Origin: a virus
DNA length: 22,218 nt
IMG/VR virus record: IMGVR_UViG_3300037237_000037
Span: 1-22,218 of that record
Strand: one strand, 5' to 3'
The stretch's first letter is position 1; every line of letters begins with the position of its first letter. The position numbers were made by a program, and so were the translations under genes. The notes under the pieces are model-generated. The model worked only from the letters and a program-made list of their open reading frames with translations, had not been told where the DNA came from and did no database searches. This document shows, in pieces, positions 1 through 8,300 of this stretch.

Positions 1-810
1 TATAAATTGGAAGTGAAATCCACCTGCCGCCCCATTAGTGCCCGATGTGGTTACGATGCCCGCTGAAGCAACTGATCCAGCAGGAACCGTAAACTGCATG
101 TTTTGAACTCCGCAATCATTACACCCTCCAAAGTCGATGCCGAATTTGTTTTCCGTCAGTGCGAGGTTGATCTGGCTCCAGCGAAAACCAGACCCTGGAT
201 CGCCAACCACCCAAAATCCCTGATTGCAGCCGTTCACGTTGGTAGCATTCAGCCCCGTGGTTATCTTGCATCCATTGGCTGTGCCGGGAACGTAGATGCC
301 GGTGTGGGCCGCGCAAGCCGCTGTGATGGCGTTCTGGATGGCCGTGGTGTCGTCTGTGGTGCCATCGCACTTTGCGCCCTCGGTTTCCACGTTGATTAGA
401 GTGGTTCCCGTCCCTCCCCCGCCCGCTCCGACGGTAAAAAGGTAGTTATAGCTTCCCCCTGAAGACGTGATCGTTGCCATGTACTGCCCTGGCTGGAACC
501 AGCCGCCCATATTGCCGTATGGGTCTGCGGATGCTACGCACGTAGAGGTTCCATTTAGCACAACCTGCATAGGCGTCGGTGAGGTCGGGCACGCTGTCAC
601 TGAATTGACGCCCGTGTAAGTCGTCGCCAGCGTGGTGCAAGTAGATCCCGAGCACGAATAGAACAGGATGCCCGCGCCTGGGATGGCATAGACGGGCAGC
701 AGGTTTCCGCCCTGAGCCTGAACGGTATACACATCGAAGTCCCAGCGGACATTCTGCGCGAGAAGAGGCGAGGCGAGAGCGAAGATCAATAGCCAGCGAA
801 TCAGTTTCAT
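1..810 (-). CDS. Tail spike/fibre protein with signal-peptide-like N-terminus (3' end cut by window edge)
   Basis: The reading frame opens with ATG at 810 and stays open for 270 codons to the window edge, so the C-terminus is missing. The ATG overlaps the stop of the upstream gene (ATGA) and has a GGAG ribosome site. Residues 1-18 look like a Sec signal peptide: Lys2 and Arg5, a hydrophobic core, then PLLA|Q. Residues about 20-128 form a beta-rich, cysteine-containing domain, followed by a glycine linker (129-134). Residues 145-161 (GAKCDGTTDDTTAIQNA) match the start of the pectate-lyase-3 type right-handed beta-helix of phage tailspikes. Ten cysteines in 270 residues are many for a virion protein. 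Position last in the tail module fits a receptor-binding spike. The beta-helix call is fairly sure; enzymatic activity cannot be judged. The signal peptide is odd for a protein assembled in the cytoplasm. Confidence 0.75.
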   Translation of the reverse strand, partial: MKLIRWLLIFALASPLLAQNVRWDFDVYTVQAQGGNLLPVYAIPGAGILFYSCSGSTCTTLATTYTGVNSVTACPTSPTPMQVVLNGTSTCVASADPYGNMGGWFQPGQYMATITSSGGSYNYLFTVGAGGGGTGTTLINVETEGAKCDGTTDDTTAIQNAITAACAAHTGIYVPGTANGCKITTGLNATNVNGCNQGFWVVGDPGSGFRWSQINLALTENKFGIDFGGCNDCGVQNMQFTVPAGSVASAGIVTTSGTNGAAGGFHFQFI

Positions 811-2237
811 TGGTTCTCCTGGGGGCGTAGAAGCGGAGCCGCAACACCAGCAGCGGTTCCCACCGGGGCTAGATTAGGCGCGGCGCCGGCCAGTCTGCCG
901 GCGTGATAGAGCAAATAACCCGCGCTAGTCTTGACTGGGATGCTGTCCATGAGCAGCGGAGCAGCCGCGAGGAACGGATTGTGGGTCGCGTATCCGAGCC
1001 CGACGCCGGCTGCGCCCTCAAGTCCACGATTAACCAGCGAAGTGAACGGCGGAGTTCCGGTATCGGCGCGCGCACCCGCACGTTCCGCGAGATTTCCCGA
1101 CCCTTGATAGATGCGATTCAGTGGTCCAGTTTCGGGAACGGCATCTGTGAGTAGTTTTCCTACTCCCCCGACTCCCTGTTGACGCACTGAGTTCATGTCG
1201 AACATCGTGGGATCGTTCCAGCGCGTGTTTGCGGCGACGTTGCGCTTGAGGTCGAAGAGCGAACGCGGCGTAAAGTCTTCCCCTGTGCTGCTACGGATGC
1301 CGCCTTCGTAGTCGTCCAATGCCGGACTCGCGCCTACACCTCCCGGACCGTTCTGGATTCCACGAAGTCGATTAACAGGGTCAAGCAACGCACTACGCAC
1401 GTCACCTGCTGGAATGCGAGTAGCGCCGAGGGGAAAAGGCGTCCCCGATGGCTCCGGCGACATCACTTGACCAGCGGGGCGACTCGCAGCGTCGTATGCC
1501 TCGCCGAGATGCTGTCCTGCGGTTTCCTTGACTGCTTCCGCCTTATTAGCCAATCCTCGCATCGTTAGCGCGGGCGTACCCCCGCCTTCCAAATATGCGC
1601 GTCCCGGTTGTGCTTCATGAGCGAAATCGCCTTTGAGCGACCCGGCGGCACGGTCAATCAATCCACCGCCGCCAGCCTGCATGGGTTCGCTTATGGCCTC
1701 AGCCCCGCGTCCCAGCAATTTGCCGCCAACTCCGCCCAGTTCCCCGCTTGCCGCCATTCCCGCGCCGGTCCCCACCAAATCAGTCGTGCCGCGCACGGGA
1801 CCATGTGCCTGATAATCCTCTGCCGCGTGCTCGATCAAAGGTCGTGCAAGATCAGACATCACACCCGCCGCATTGCCGGGATTGTTGGCAATCGCATGAC
1901 CGACAGTGCTTGCCATCCCTTCTGCGCTGTTGATCGGGTGCGAGACGAGCGGAACGACGCTAGAAGCGACGTGCTGCGCGAAATCATCTACTCCGCTGCG
2001 TAAAGGGCTTTGCCACTCTTCGCGGCGTGGATCGGGTGTAATGAGGTTGTCAGCCCATCGCTGGAAGCCATTGCGCGTGTCGCCGGGAGCGGGCTCTCCA
2101 GTCGGGGTGCGTCCGCTTGGATCGGTGGAAGCGGAAGCAGCTTTCGGCGCCGGCCCGACAATTTGATTGATTTCATCAGGGGTTGCATCATCAGGGACCG
2201 TGATCGTGCGGCCATCGGCTTTGATTGTGCGCGGCAT
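807..2237 (-). CDS. Probable internal virion / DNA-ejection protein (476 aa)
   Basis: The start ATG at 2237 shares one base with the stop of the upstream gene (TAATG). Residues about 4-26 contain DGRTITVPDDATPDEINQIV, resembling a short N-terminal motif I associate with phage structural and ejection proteins (pattern: DG-x-x-I-x-V/A-PDDAT-x-E/D-E/Q-I). The middle is rich in Gly, Ala and Pro with low-complexity stretches. The C-terminal 80 residues hold two hydrophobic Gly/Ala-rich segments (around GAAGVGLGYATHNPFLAAAP and TAAGVAAPLL) that could contact a membrane. Its place between a second probable internal protein and the tailspike fits a podovirus ejection protein. No lytic transglycosylase or peptidase motif is visible. 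The role is inferred from context and composition, not from a recognised full-length family. Confidence 0.6.
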   Translation of the reverse strand: MPRTIKADGRTITVPDDATPDEINQIVGPAPKAASASTDPSGRTPTGEPAPGDTRNGFQRWADNLITPDPRREEWQSPLRSGVDDFAQHVASSVVPLVSHPINSAEGMASTVGHAIANNPGNAAGVMSDLARPLIEHAAEDYQAHGPVRGTTDLVGTGAGMAASGELGGVGGKLLGRGAEAISEPMQAGGGGLIDRAAGSLKGDFAHEAQPGRAYLEGGGTPALTMRGLANKAEAVKETAGQHLGEAYDAASRPAGQVMSPEPSGTPFPLGATRIPAGDVRSALLDPVNRLRGIQNGPGGVGASPALDDYEGGIRSSTGEDFTPRSLFDLKRNVAANTRWNDPTMFDMNSVRQQGVGGVGKLLTDAVPETGPLNRIYQGSGNLAERAGARADTGTPPFTSLVNRGLEGAAGVGLGYATHNPFLAAAPLLMDSIPVKTSAGYLLYHAGRLAGAAPNLAPVGTAAGVAAPLLRPQENQ

Positions 2238-3736
2238 TATTGTTTCACCAGTTTCCCATCGGCACCGCGTACCCAGTTTTCAGCGTCCCCGCCGCCTTGC
2301 GGTTGCGCCTGGTTTGGATGCGCTTGCTCCTGCATCTTCTGGAGCCAAGGCAGCATGGTCTGAATAGTAGCTTTCAAGTTCTCCGGCGACTGCTGCGGGG
2401 CGTTAATAGCATGATCGAATTCCTGCCGCAAATTCTCAGGCAACCGCCCTTGAGCGTGGGCGAGAGCAACCGCGCTGGACATCATCAAAAGGTCGGAACG
2501 CAATTCCGCCATTGGAGCGTCTGGAGCGCCCACTGTTCCCTGCATGAATTTGTCCCATCGACCACTCAGCGGACCTATTTCCTTCGCCGTCGCGTCAATC
2601 CGCGCAAGCACTTCGGGAGCCATCTCTAGAACTGTTTCAGCGCGTCCTGCTGCCGTGCGCTGCGTCATGGTTGGGGTATTTGTCGAGTTCAACCCAGGTG
2701 CCGTTTGCGCCCCCGCAGGGACAGGTTCTCCTGGTTTGACCCGGATCATCTTCGTGCCGCCTTTGCCGTCTGGAACGAAGAAATTCTGCCCTTCCTTCTC
2801 TCCGGCGTTGACGGCCACAGCAGGCCGCTCGTAATGCTTGCCGAGGTCTACAACCTTGTTCCCCTTCTCATCCACCCCGTAAACGTGCGGGCCGTCTGCC
2901 GCGTCCACCGTTTGATAGGTGAGCTTCACGGGTGCTCCGATAGGCTTGCCGTCTACCGTGACATGTTGCGCCGTTCCGTCGGGGTGAATCATCATCGGTC
3001 CAGACGGCGTTTCCTCGTATTTTGGCGCAGGGTTTTGGAGGTTGGCCGTCTCCGCGTTCTCATGTCCAGCAGTAGCGTTCTCTGCGCCGATCTTCGCCTC
3101 AGCCTCTGGTGCAACCTCCGGCGTCTCTGCATTCGTCTTACCAGCCGTGGCGTTCTCGTTCGCAGCCTGCGCCTCTTTCTGCGCGTTTTCGGTGTCTTGC
3201 GTCAGTGCTGTATTGGCGCGGCCCAGATTGCGGCTGTAATTTCCTTCTGTACCGGGAACCATACGCTCAAGTCCCGGCGCAGCGGCATGGAGCAGCGTGT
3301 CTCCGACCATACCTGCGCCTTCCGCAGCGCCGCCGAGCAACTTACCTAAGAATGGATGTGCTTGCCCGAACCGTGACCCTTCTACATTATGAGCAATGTT
3401 CTCAACACCCGGTTTCTGCCCTAAGAGCATCCCGCGCTCGTTTGTATCGCCCTCAATTGTTCCCCGAGGTGCTTTCACGGTTGGCGGAGTCGAAGTTGGA
3501 AAACCCGAAAGAGAGGGTGCTGGGCTTTCCATTGAGATTGTTCCCTGCGGCGGTCCATCGTCAGGCTGGGGCAACAGCATTCCATGAGGGATAACCGGAG
3601 CTGCAGATGGGCTTGCGGTGGAGGGCGCCTGAGCGTTGCCGCCCATCTTCGCAACGACGGCCTGCGCATCGGGCGACATCGACTGGATGTGTCCCTGAAT
3701 CTCGCTCAATATCGGATTGAAAGTGAAGCCGTCCAT
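2237..3736 (-). CDS. Probable internal virion protein with 25-residue repeat (499 aa)
   Basis: ATG at 3736 follows directly on the TAG of the upstream gene; a weak purine-rich GGGGATGGG lies upstream. The N-terminal half (residues 30-110) is Pro/Ala/Ser-rich and probably disordered. A helical, Ala/Glu/Asn-rich region (about 170-235) contains two copies of ENATAG-x-x-NAET at residues 194-205 and 219-230, 25 residues apart. Residues 240-300 are beta-rich with DG and GK turns. A helical C-terminal part (about 355-475) includes a segment around LEMAPEVLARIDATAKEIG. No catalytic motif was recognised. Composition, length and neighbours fit an internal virion or ejection protein, but this is inference. 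Confidence 0.55.
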   Translation of the reverse strand: MDGFTFNPILSEIQGHIQSMSPDAQAVVAKMGGNAQAPSTASPSAAPVIPHGMLLPQPDDGPPQGTISMESPAPSLSGFPTSTPPTVKAPRGTIEGDTNERGMLLGQKPGVENIAHNVEGSRFGQAHPFLGKLLGGAAEGAGMVGDTLLHAAAPGLERMVPGTEGNYSRNLGRANTALTQDTENAQKEAQAANENATAGKTNAETPEVAPEAEAKIGAENATAGHENAETANLQNPAPKYEETPSGPMMIHPDGTAQHVTVDGKPIGAPVKLTYQTVDAADGPHVYGVDEKGNKVVDLGKHYERPAVAVNAGEKEGQNFFVPDGKGGTKMIRVKPGEPVPAGAQTAPGLNSTNTPTMTQRTAAGRAETVLEMAPEVLARIDATAKEIGPLSGRWDKFMQGTVGAPDAPMAELRSDLLMMSSAVALAHAQGRLPENLRQEFDHAINAPQQSPENLKATIQTMLPWLQKMQEQAHPNQAQPQGGGDAENWVRGADGKLVKQ

Positions 3737-4393
3737 CTATGCACCCATCCCCGCCGAAGCCCCGTTGATTCCGCTGACCGCATTCAATCCAAATTGCTTC
3801 AGAAGCGATTGCCATATAGTCGGCGCCGCGTCTCCCGCATTCTTCAGTGCAGCATTCGAGGCATTCAAGCCGCCCAATTCGGCCGATGTGTTCGTTCCGT
3901 AGAGACTTCCCAGCCCCTTGAGTCCTTCGGACTGCTGTTCGGTCTTGAGCTTCTGGTTCTCATTTTGCGTCGAGAGATTGGCCTTTGAGAGATTCTGGCT
4001 TGCCGCCTCACTGCTCTTTGCGATAGCAGCGTCTGCCGTGCCAGCGTTCTTTGTGCGCGCTGCCAGCAATGAACCTTGGCCGACCGCGCCGGCGTTAGCC
4101 CCGCCTGCGGTCTGCATGTTTGATGTTTGGATTTTGGCCATGTCCGCCGGGTTGATGCCTTGCGGATTTGTGGCCATCGTGGAAAGGGTCGGGCTTAGAG
4201 TGCCGTAGAGCGAGGCGGCGTTGTTTCCGGCAGTCGAGGAGATTTGATTACCCGTCTGGGCGTTTGCGAAGTCGTCTTTCTTGACACCGCTGCCGGTATT
4301 GCACAATTCCAACGTGCCCGAATACTCAAAACCCTCGTCTGAGAGGATTGAGCCGCTTTCGATGTCAATGACCGTCCTGGTGTGTACCCTCAT
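3737..4393 (-). CDS. Probable internal virion / tail-associated protein (218 aa)
   Basis: The chosen start, ATG at 4393, has a good ribosome site (GAGGTGAAGG) just upstream and overlaps the end of the GNAT-like gene by 29 bases. The first 35 residues (RVHTRTVIDIESG...FEYSG) are a compact beta-type motif; the remainder is Ala/Asn/Ser/Gln-rich and predicted helical with little charge, as in internal virion proteins of short-tailed phages. The stop TAG abuts the next gene's ATG, implying coupled translation. No enzyme motif is visible. It could equally be a small tail-assembly or scaffolding-like protein; placement in the ejection block rests on order and composition. Confidence 0.5.
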   Translation of the reverse strand: MRVHTRTVIDIESGSILSDEGFEYSGTLELCNTGSGVKKDDFANAQTGNQISSTAGNNAASLYGTLSPTLSTMATNPQGINPADMAKIQTSNMQTAGGANAGAVGQGSLLAARTKNAGTADAAIAKSSEAASQNLSKANLSTQNENQKLKTEQQSEGLKGLGSLYGTNTSAELGGLNASNAALKNAGDAAPTIWQSLLKQFGLNAVSGINGASAGMGA

Positions 4394-4742
4394 CCTTCAC
4401 CTCGAAGATCGCGGACTGAAAACCCTCTTTCCAGCCCAGCCCAGCTAGCCTCCGCAGGAAGCTCCGTTCAATCTTCGGTGCGATGAGAGCGACTACCCTC
4501 TTGTGCCCCGTGTCGTTCATCCAACGCAGAAACTCAGCCTGAATCGTCCTCAGCCAATGCGATCGTGCTGCAGGATGGCCCTTTGCCAGCACAAGAACCG
4601 CTTCTGGAACCATCCTGATACCAGCGTGGCCTACAATCCTGCCATCTTCGACCAAAACCCGCTCATAGGCCAACCTTGGGACGTTTCCATCATACAACGC
4701 CTCGATTTGGGCAGTATCGGAATCTTGTCTTGCGCGAATCAT
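4365..4742 (-). CDS. GNAT-fold-like protein (125 aa), probable virion-associated
   Basis: The ATG at 4742 overlaps the preceding stop by four bases (ATGA). The layout suggests a GNAT acyltransferase fold: an N-terminal helix (RARQDSDTAQIEALYD), strands around ERVLVEDGRIVGHAGIRM, a central strand (AVLVLAKGH), a long helix (SHWLRTIQAEFLRWMND), strand VVALIAPK and a C-terminal FLRRLAGLGWKEG like the F-x-x-x-GF end of GNATs. The usual acetyl-CoA pyrophosphate loop (Q/R-x-x-G-x-G/A) is not recognisable; KGHPAARSH sits in its place, so activity is doubtful. From memory, GNAT-like proteins occur next to internal virion proteins in several podoviruses, which fits here. A true host- or virion-modifying transferase remains possible. 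Confidence 0.6.
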   Translation of the reverse strand: MIRARQDSDTAQIEALYDGNVPRLAYERVLVEDGRIVGHAGIRMVPEAVLVLAKGHPAARSHWLRTIQAEFLRWMNDTGHKRVVALIAPKIERSFLRRLAGLGWKEGFQSAIFEVKDEGTHQDGH

Positions 4743-5317
4743 CGAACTGGAGGCTTCCCGGTCGAACTCCTAAATGCAACTGGCCCCGGACCAGAGATTA
4801 CGCCAGCCGAGCCGGTCCCGGTTCCCTGCGACGGCAACCAGAGAGGCCCCGCGACGCTTCCGCCGCCCTGTACGGCTCTGGGGGTCACGCCGCCATGAAC
4901 GACCGGCGAAGTTGGGCCTGACCACGGATAGGATTTGTATGCTTGGACGTACCTGGTTTGGTTGCCGATGAATTCAGTGTGGTTGCGAAGCTCCGTGCCC
5001 GACGCCTGAGTGTGGATTGCGTTCGTGAAGTTCGGATTATCGGCGTGAGCCACCCAGTATTGAACTCCCCGGTAGAGCGGCCCCTGATCGTTTAGGGCGA
5101 CGTGCATGTAACCATCGCGGGCCGTGACCTGAATGCCAAGAGGCGCTGGCGGCGGCTGAGGTTCCCCAGTGGGATTGCCGTTCGTCTGGGCCAGGTGATT
5201 CGAGATTGCGGAATTCAAGTCCTGAATCGCCTCGTACAGACGTGCTCCGTATCCTGTCCCTGCCGTGGCGGGATCGGTGGCTCTGAGGTAGTCGAGATTG
5301 CGAATCTTGAGTGTCAC
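4739..5317 (-). CDS. Fibronectin-III-like virion protein (192 aa, GTG start)
   Basis: I place the start at the GTG at 5317, which overlaps the stop of the nozzle gene as GTGA; AAGGGG lies about ten bases upstream. The frame is open further upstream, but that part lies inside the 1200-residue gene in another frame and is a shadow. Residues 1-46 form a helical segment (KIRNLDYLRATDP...LNSAISNHL). A Pro-rich linker follows (about 50-60), then a domain of about 85 residues ending RYVQAYKSYPWSGPTSP, the hallmark end of a fibronectin type III fold. The tail is Gly/Ser/Pro-rich and probably disordered. FnIII domains are common in phage tail proteins and often assist surface attachment. It may decorate the tail nozzle; the exact role is unknown. 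Confidence 0.6.
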   Translation of the reverse strand: MTLKIRNLDYLRATDPATAGTGYGARLYEAIQDLNSAISNHLAQTNGNPTGEPQPPPAPLGIQVTARDGYMHVALNDQGPLYRGVQYWVAHADNPNFTNAIHTQASGTELRNHTEFIGNQTRYVQAYKSYPWSGPTSPVVHGGVTPRAVQGGGSVAGPLWLPSQGTGTGSAGVISGPGPVAFRSSTGKPPVR

Positions 5318-8300
5318 TGCGCTGCGCCCCTTGTCTTGAGCCTGGTCGGAATCAGCGCCACGGTCACCATCTGAATGTTGTAGGCATTGTCCGTCTGTCC
5401 AACCAGCGGCACAGATGAGAACTTGAGAAAGAATCTGCTCCCACGAGCAATAATCATCCCCCCGTAACCCCACTGAAGATCGATGTTCGGCTGACTCACC
5501 GTGCGTTCGCAGGAAAGCGGCCAGATATTCGCCGGATTGTTCGGAGCAACCTGTACCAGCATTGTCCCGGCTGGCCAAGTCACGGTTGCAAGAACGCCGA
5601 AGAACCCCTTCTGATGGCTTCCGACTTGCAATTGCTGCTCCGCGCCCCTGTTGACAAAGCCGTAGGTGTAGTAGTAGCTCGACACAAGCCCATAGTCGTC
5701 GTCTGTGTACTTGTTCGGATTGAGCGTGTAGACGTTCCCAAATCCGCCGACTGCAGGCGTCGATCCATTTCCCCCTCCGAGCACAAGCGAGAGCGTCCCA
5801 GCGACGCGATACATCAGCGCGGCGCCGTTCATGCTCATATTCCAAAGTGACCATTTGCGGGAGTTGTCCGTCGCAATCAGTTTTCCGCTGAAAGACACTC
5901 GAAACGGTGGAGAATTGGCGATAGATTGAGCCGAGTCGAGTTGGCGATACGACATGAATAGAAGTTTGCTGGGAGCGGTCGCAGTTCCCATCGGGACGCC
6001 GAAATAAAGCGCCCTTTCTACCGGATCGTTCACGCACCAGACCGTCAGAGCCGCCGCGGGATTGATTTGTTCCCAATCGGGCTGGATTTCCTGCGAAATC
6101 TTGTCAGGGTACGCACCTCCAAAGATTCGCGCGCCGGAAAGACTCGCCCAGGCCATCCACTCCTCACCCCCGGAGGCCGCTGTGTCGTCCGCTTGGCTCT
6201 TCGTGAGGGAAAAGGCCGATAACGCACCGCAGTTCGCCCCAGCCTCGTTTACGGTCCATCCTGAAGGCTCTGTTGTCCCGTTGTCAGTTGTTTCATGCAG
6301 CCTGCCGCTTGGTTCCTGGGTGAGCATGTAGAACGTCTCGCGCATGACGCCAAAATCCATGACCTTGCGCGTGTCAGTGACAGGCCCGAACTTGCCCGTT
6401 ACTCCGTCGATACCCTCTTCGTTGTTTCCGTAAGAACCAAAGAGAACGCCATCGAGATACGGGGTCTGTGAGTAGATCGCGCTGATTTCATCAACCAGGA
6501 TCGTTCGGTTTGTCACCGTCGAAACCGCATAGATGGTCAACAGCATGTCATTCGGAATAGCCTGCGGCATTGTGGCAGAGAAGTTAGCCTGCACAAAACT
6601 CCCCGACACACTCATTGCCGCACCGTTGATAGTGGCTGTCGAAGTAAAACTTGCCAATGCACTTGAAATCACGGCGTAGAAGTTCAGATTTGCATCGATC
6701 GCGCTCGGCTTCAACCACACGCGCAAGGTGTACGGCGTGTTTCCAGTGAGGATCGGATTTCCATAGGCGTCCTCGTAGGCGGACTGAGATAGGACGCCCG
6801 ATTGACCAGCGCCTGCGTTCGCAGTGATGAGCCAGGCGGACGATGGTGGCAATGATGGGTTAGCAGACAGCGTTCCAGGGATGGCGCCGAGCGTCCAGCC
6901 GGCCGGGACCGTAGGCGCTGAAGGCAGATACCCTCCATCGAAGCTGAGATTGAGGAAGTTCTGAAGCCGATTGCGCTGGCCGTAGGTGATGAGACGGGTT
7001 GCATACTGCCCAAACCCCAAAGCCCCGTCTAGCACAATCTGCTGCTTTAAGTCATTGCCGGGTTCTGAAGTTCCAAGGCCTCCAAACAGCGAATTGTCAG
7101 AGAAGTCGAGCAACACCGATGTCGTCGTATTGTCGTTGATCTGCGTTGCAGTAGAGACGATTTGCCCATCGACCTGAGACGGATCAGGAAGGTAGTAGAA
7201 ATAAGCGCCATCCGCACCTGTGAACTCAAGGATGCGTGCCACGACATTTGCGGGACCGATGGGAATGTTTGAGACCTGAACGTATTGCCCCCCGTTTGCA
7301 ATGAATTTCACATAGGGGCTTGGCTTCAGCACCGCGCCCTGCCGCGTGAGGAAATTCACGCGCATCAGATGGAATCCAGGTGCGGCTTGACCAAATGGTG
7401 TGACCGTCCCTCCAGTTGCGGTTGTAGTCCCATCTGGCCCGTATTGCTGATAAGTAAATGAAGTCGCGGACGGAATCGAGGTCACATAGAATGTCCCGTC
7501 CCATGAAAATGAAACAACTCCACTCGTCCAGATGCCGTCCGCATAAGTGATAGGAACCTGAAACGTGGTTGGTGTGGGACATTCCTCAACTTGGAAATAG
7601 ATCGGGTCGGGTGTGCTCGCTGGGATGGGCCAAGCGACAGCAACCGCCAAGCCAGTTTCTGTAAGCGGAGCTGTACCAAGCCCAATTGTGAAGAAAGAGA
7701 AACTGTTGGGATCGTTCACACTCTCAATGGTCACTTGTGTATTGAATACGGCTCCCGCGCCGGCCCCGCCGCTTATGGTCACCGTGCTACCTGGGATTAG
7801 GCCATGCGGAGACCCCAACTCCATCGTAACGACGTTGCCATTCCATGCTGCAGACCAGGATCCAGACCCGCCAACCAAAACTGGATTCACCCCGGTTATG
7901 GTGACATTGTTTTCTGGCTGCAACCCATGTGGAGTAACCGTCGTCACGGTGGCCAAGCCAGGATTCTGTTCATTGTCGATCACGATTGAAGCGATCCCGC
8001 CCCCGATGGCCAGAACGCCATTGCCTTGCATCAGCGCCTGATAGCCGATCCTCAGATTGTGGTTTGCTGCTGTCGAGGCAGACACTTGATTGTTGAGCCT
8101 GACGAGGGTTGTCCCGCCTTGGACCGTCGCAGTCCCCCCCGTTCCAGTCTGCAAAGTTGCCGAAAGGAAAGAGACCACAAACACAGTTGGGCTGATGACA
8201 CTCAAAATCGGCCAATATTGATTGAATGTCCCGTTCGTGTTTCCCGCGATCAGGACGGCCCCAGAAAGAGAAGTAGGCGCAGAGGCCAGCGTGACAGTAA

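Noticed and set aside
446-847. 133-codon minus-strand frame
   Set aside because: The overlapping frame from ATG 810 encodes a signal peptide and beta-helix motif and runs to the edge; this one is Arg-rich and a frame shadow.
2705-3349. 214-codon plus-strand frame
   Set aside because: Antisense to a clear minus-strand gene with Arg/Leu/Cys-rich composition and no motif.
5318-6076. Upstream part of the 445-codon minus-strand frame ending at 4739
   Set aside because: It lies wholly inside the 1200-residue nozzle gene in another frame, has Arg/Cys/Trp-rich shadow composition, and a GTGA start at 5317 explains the real gene.
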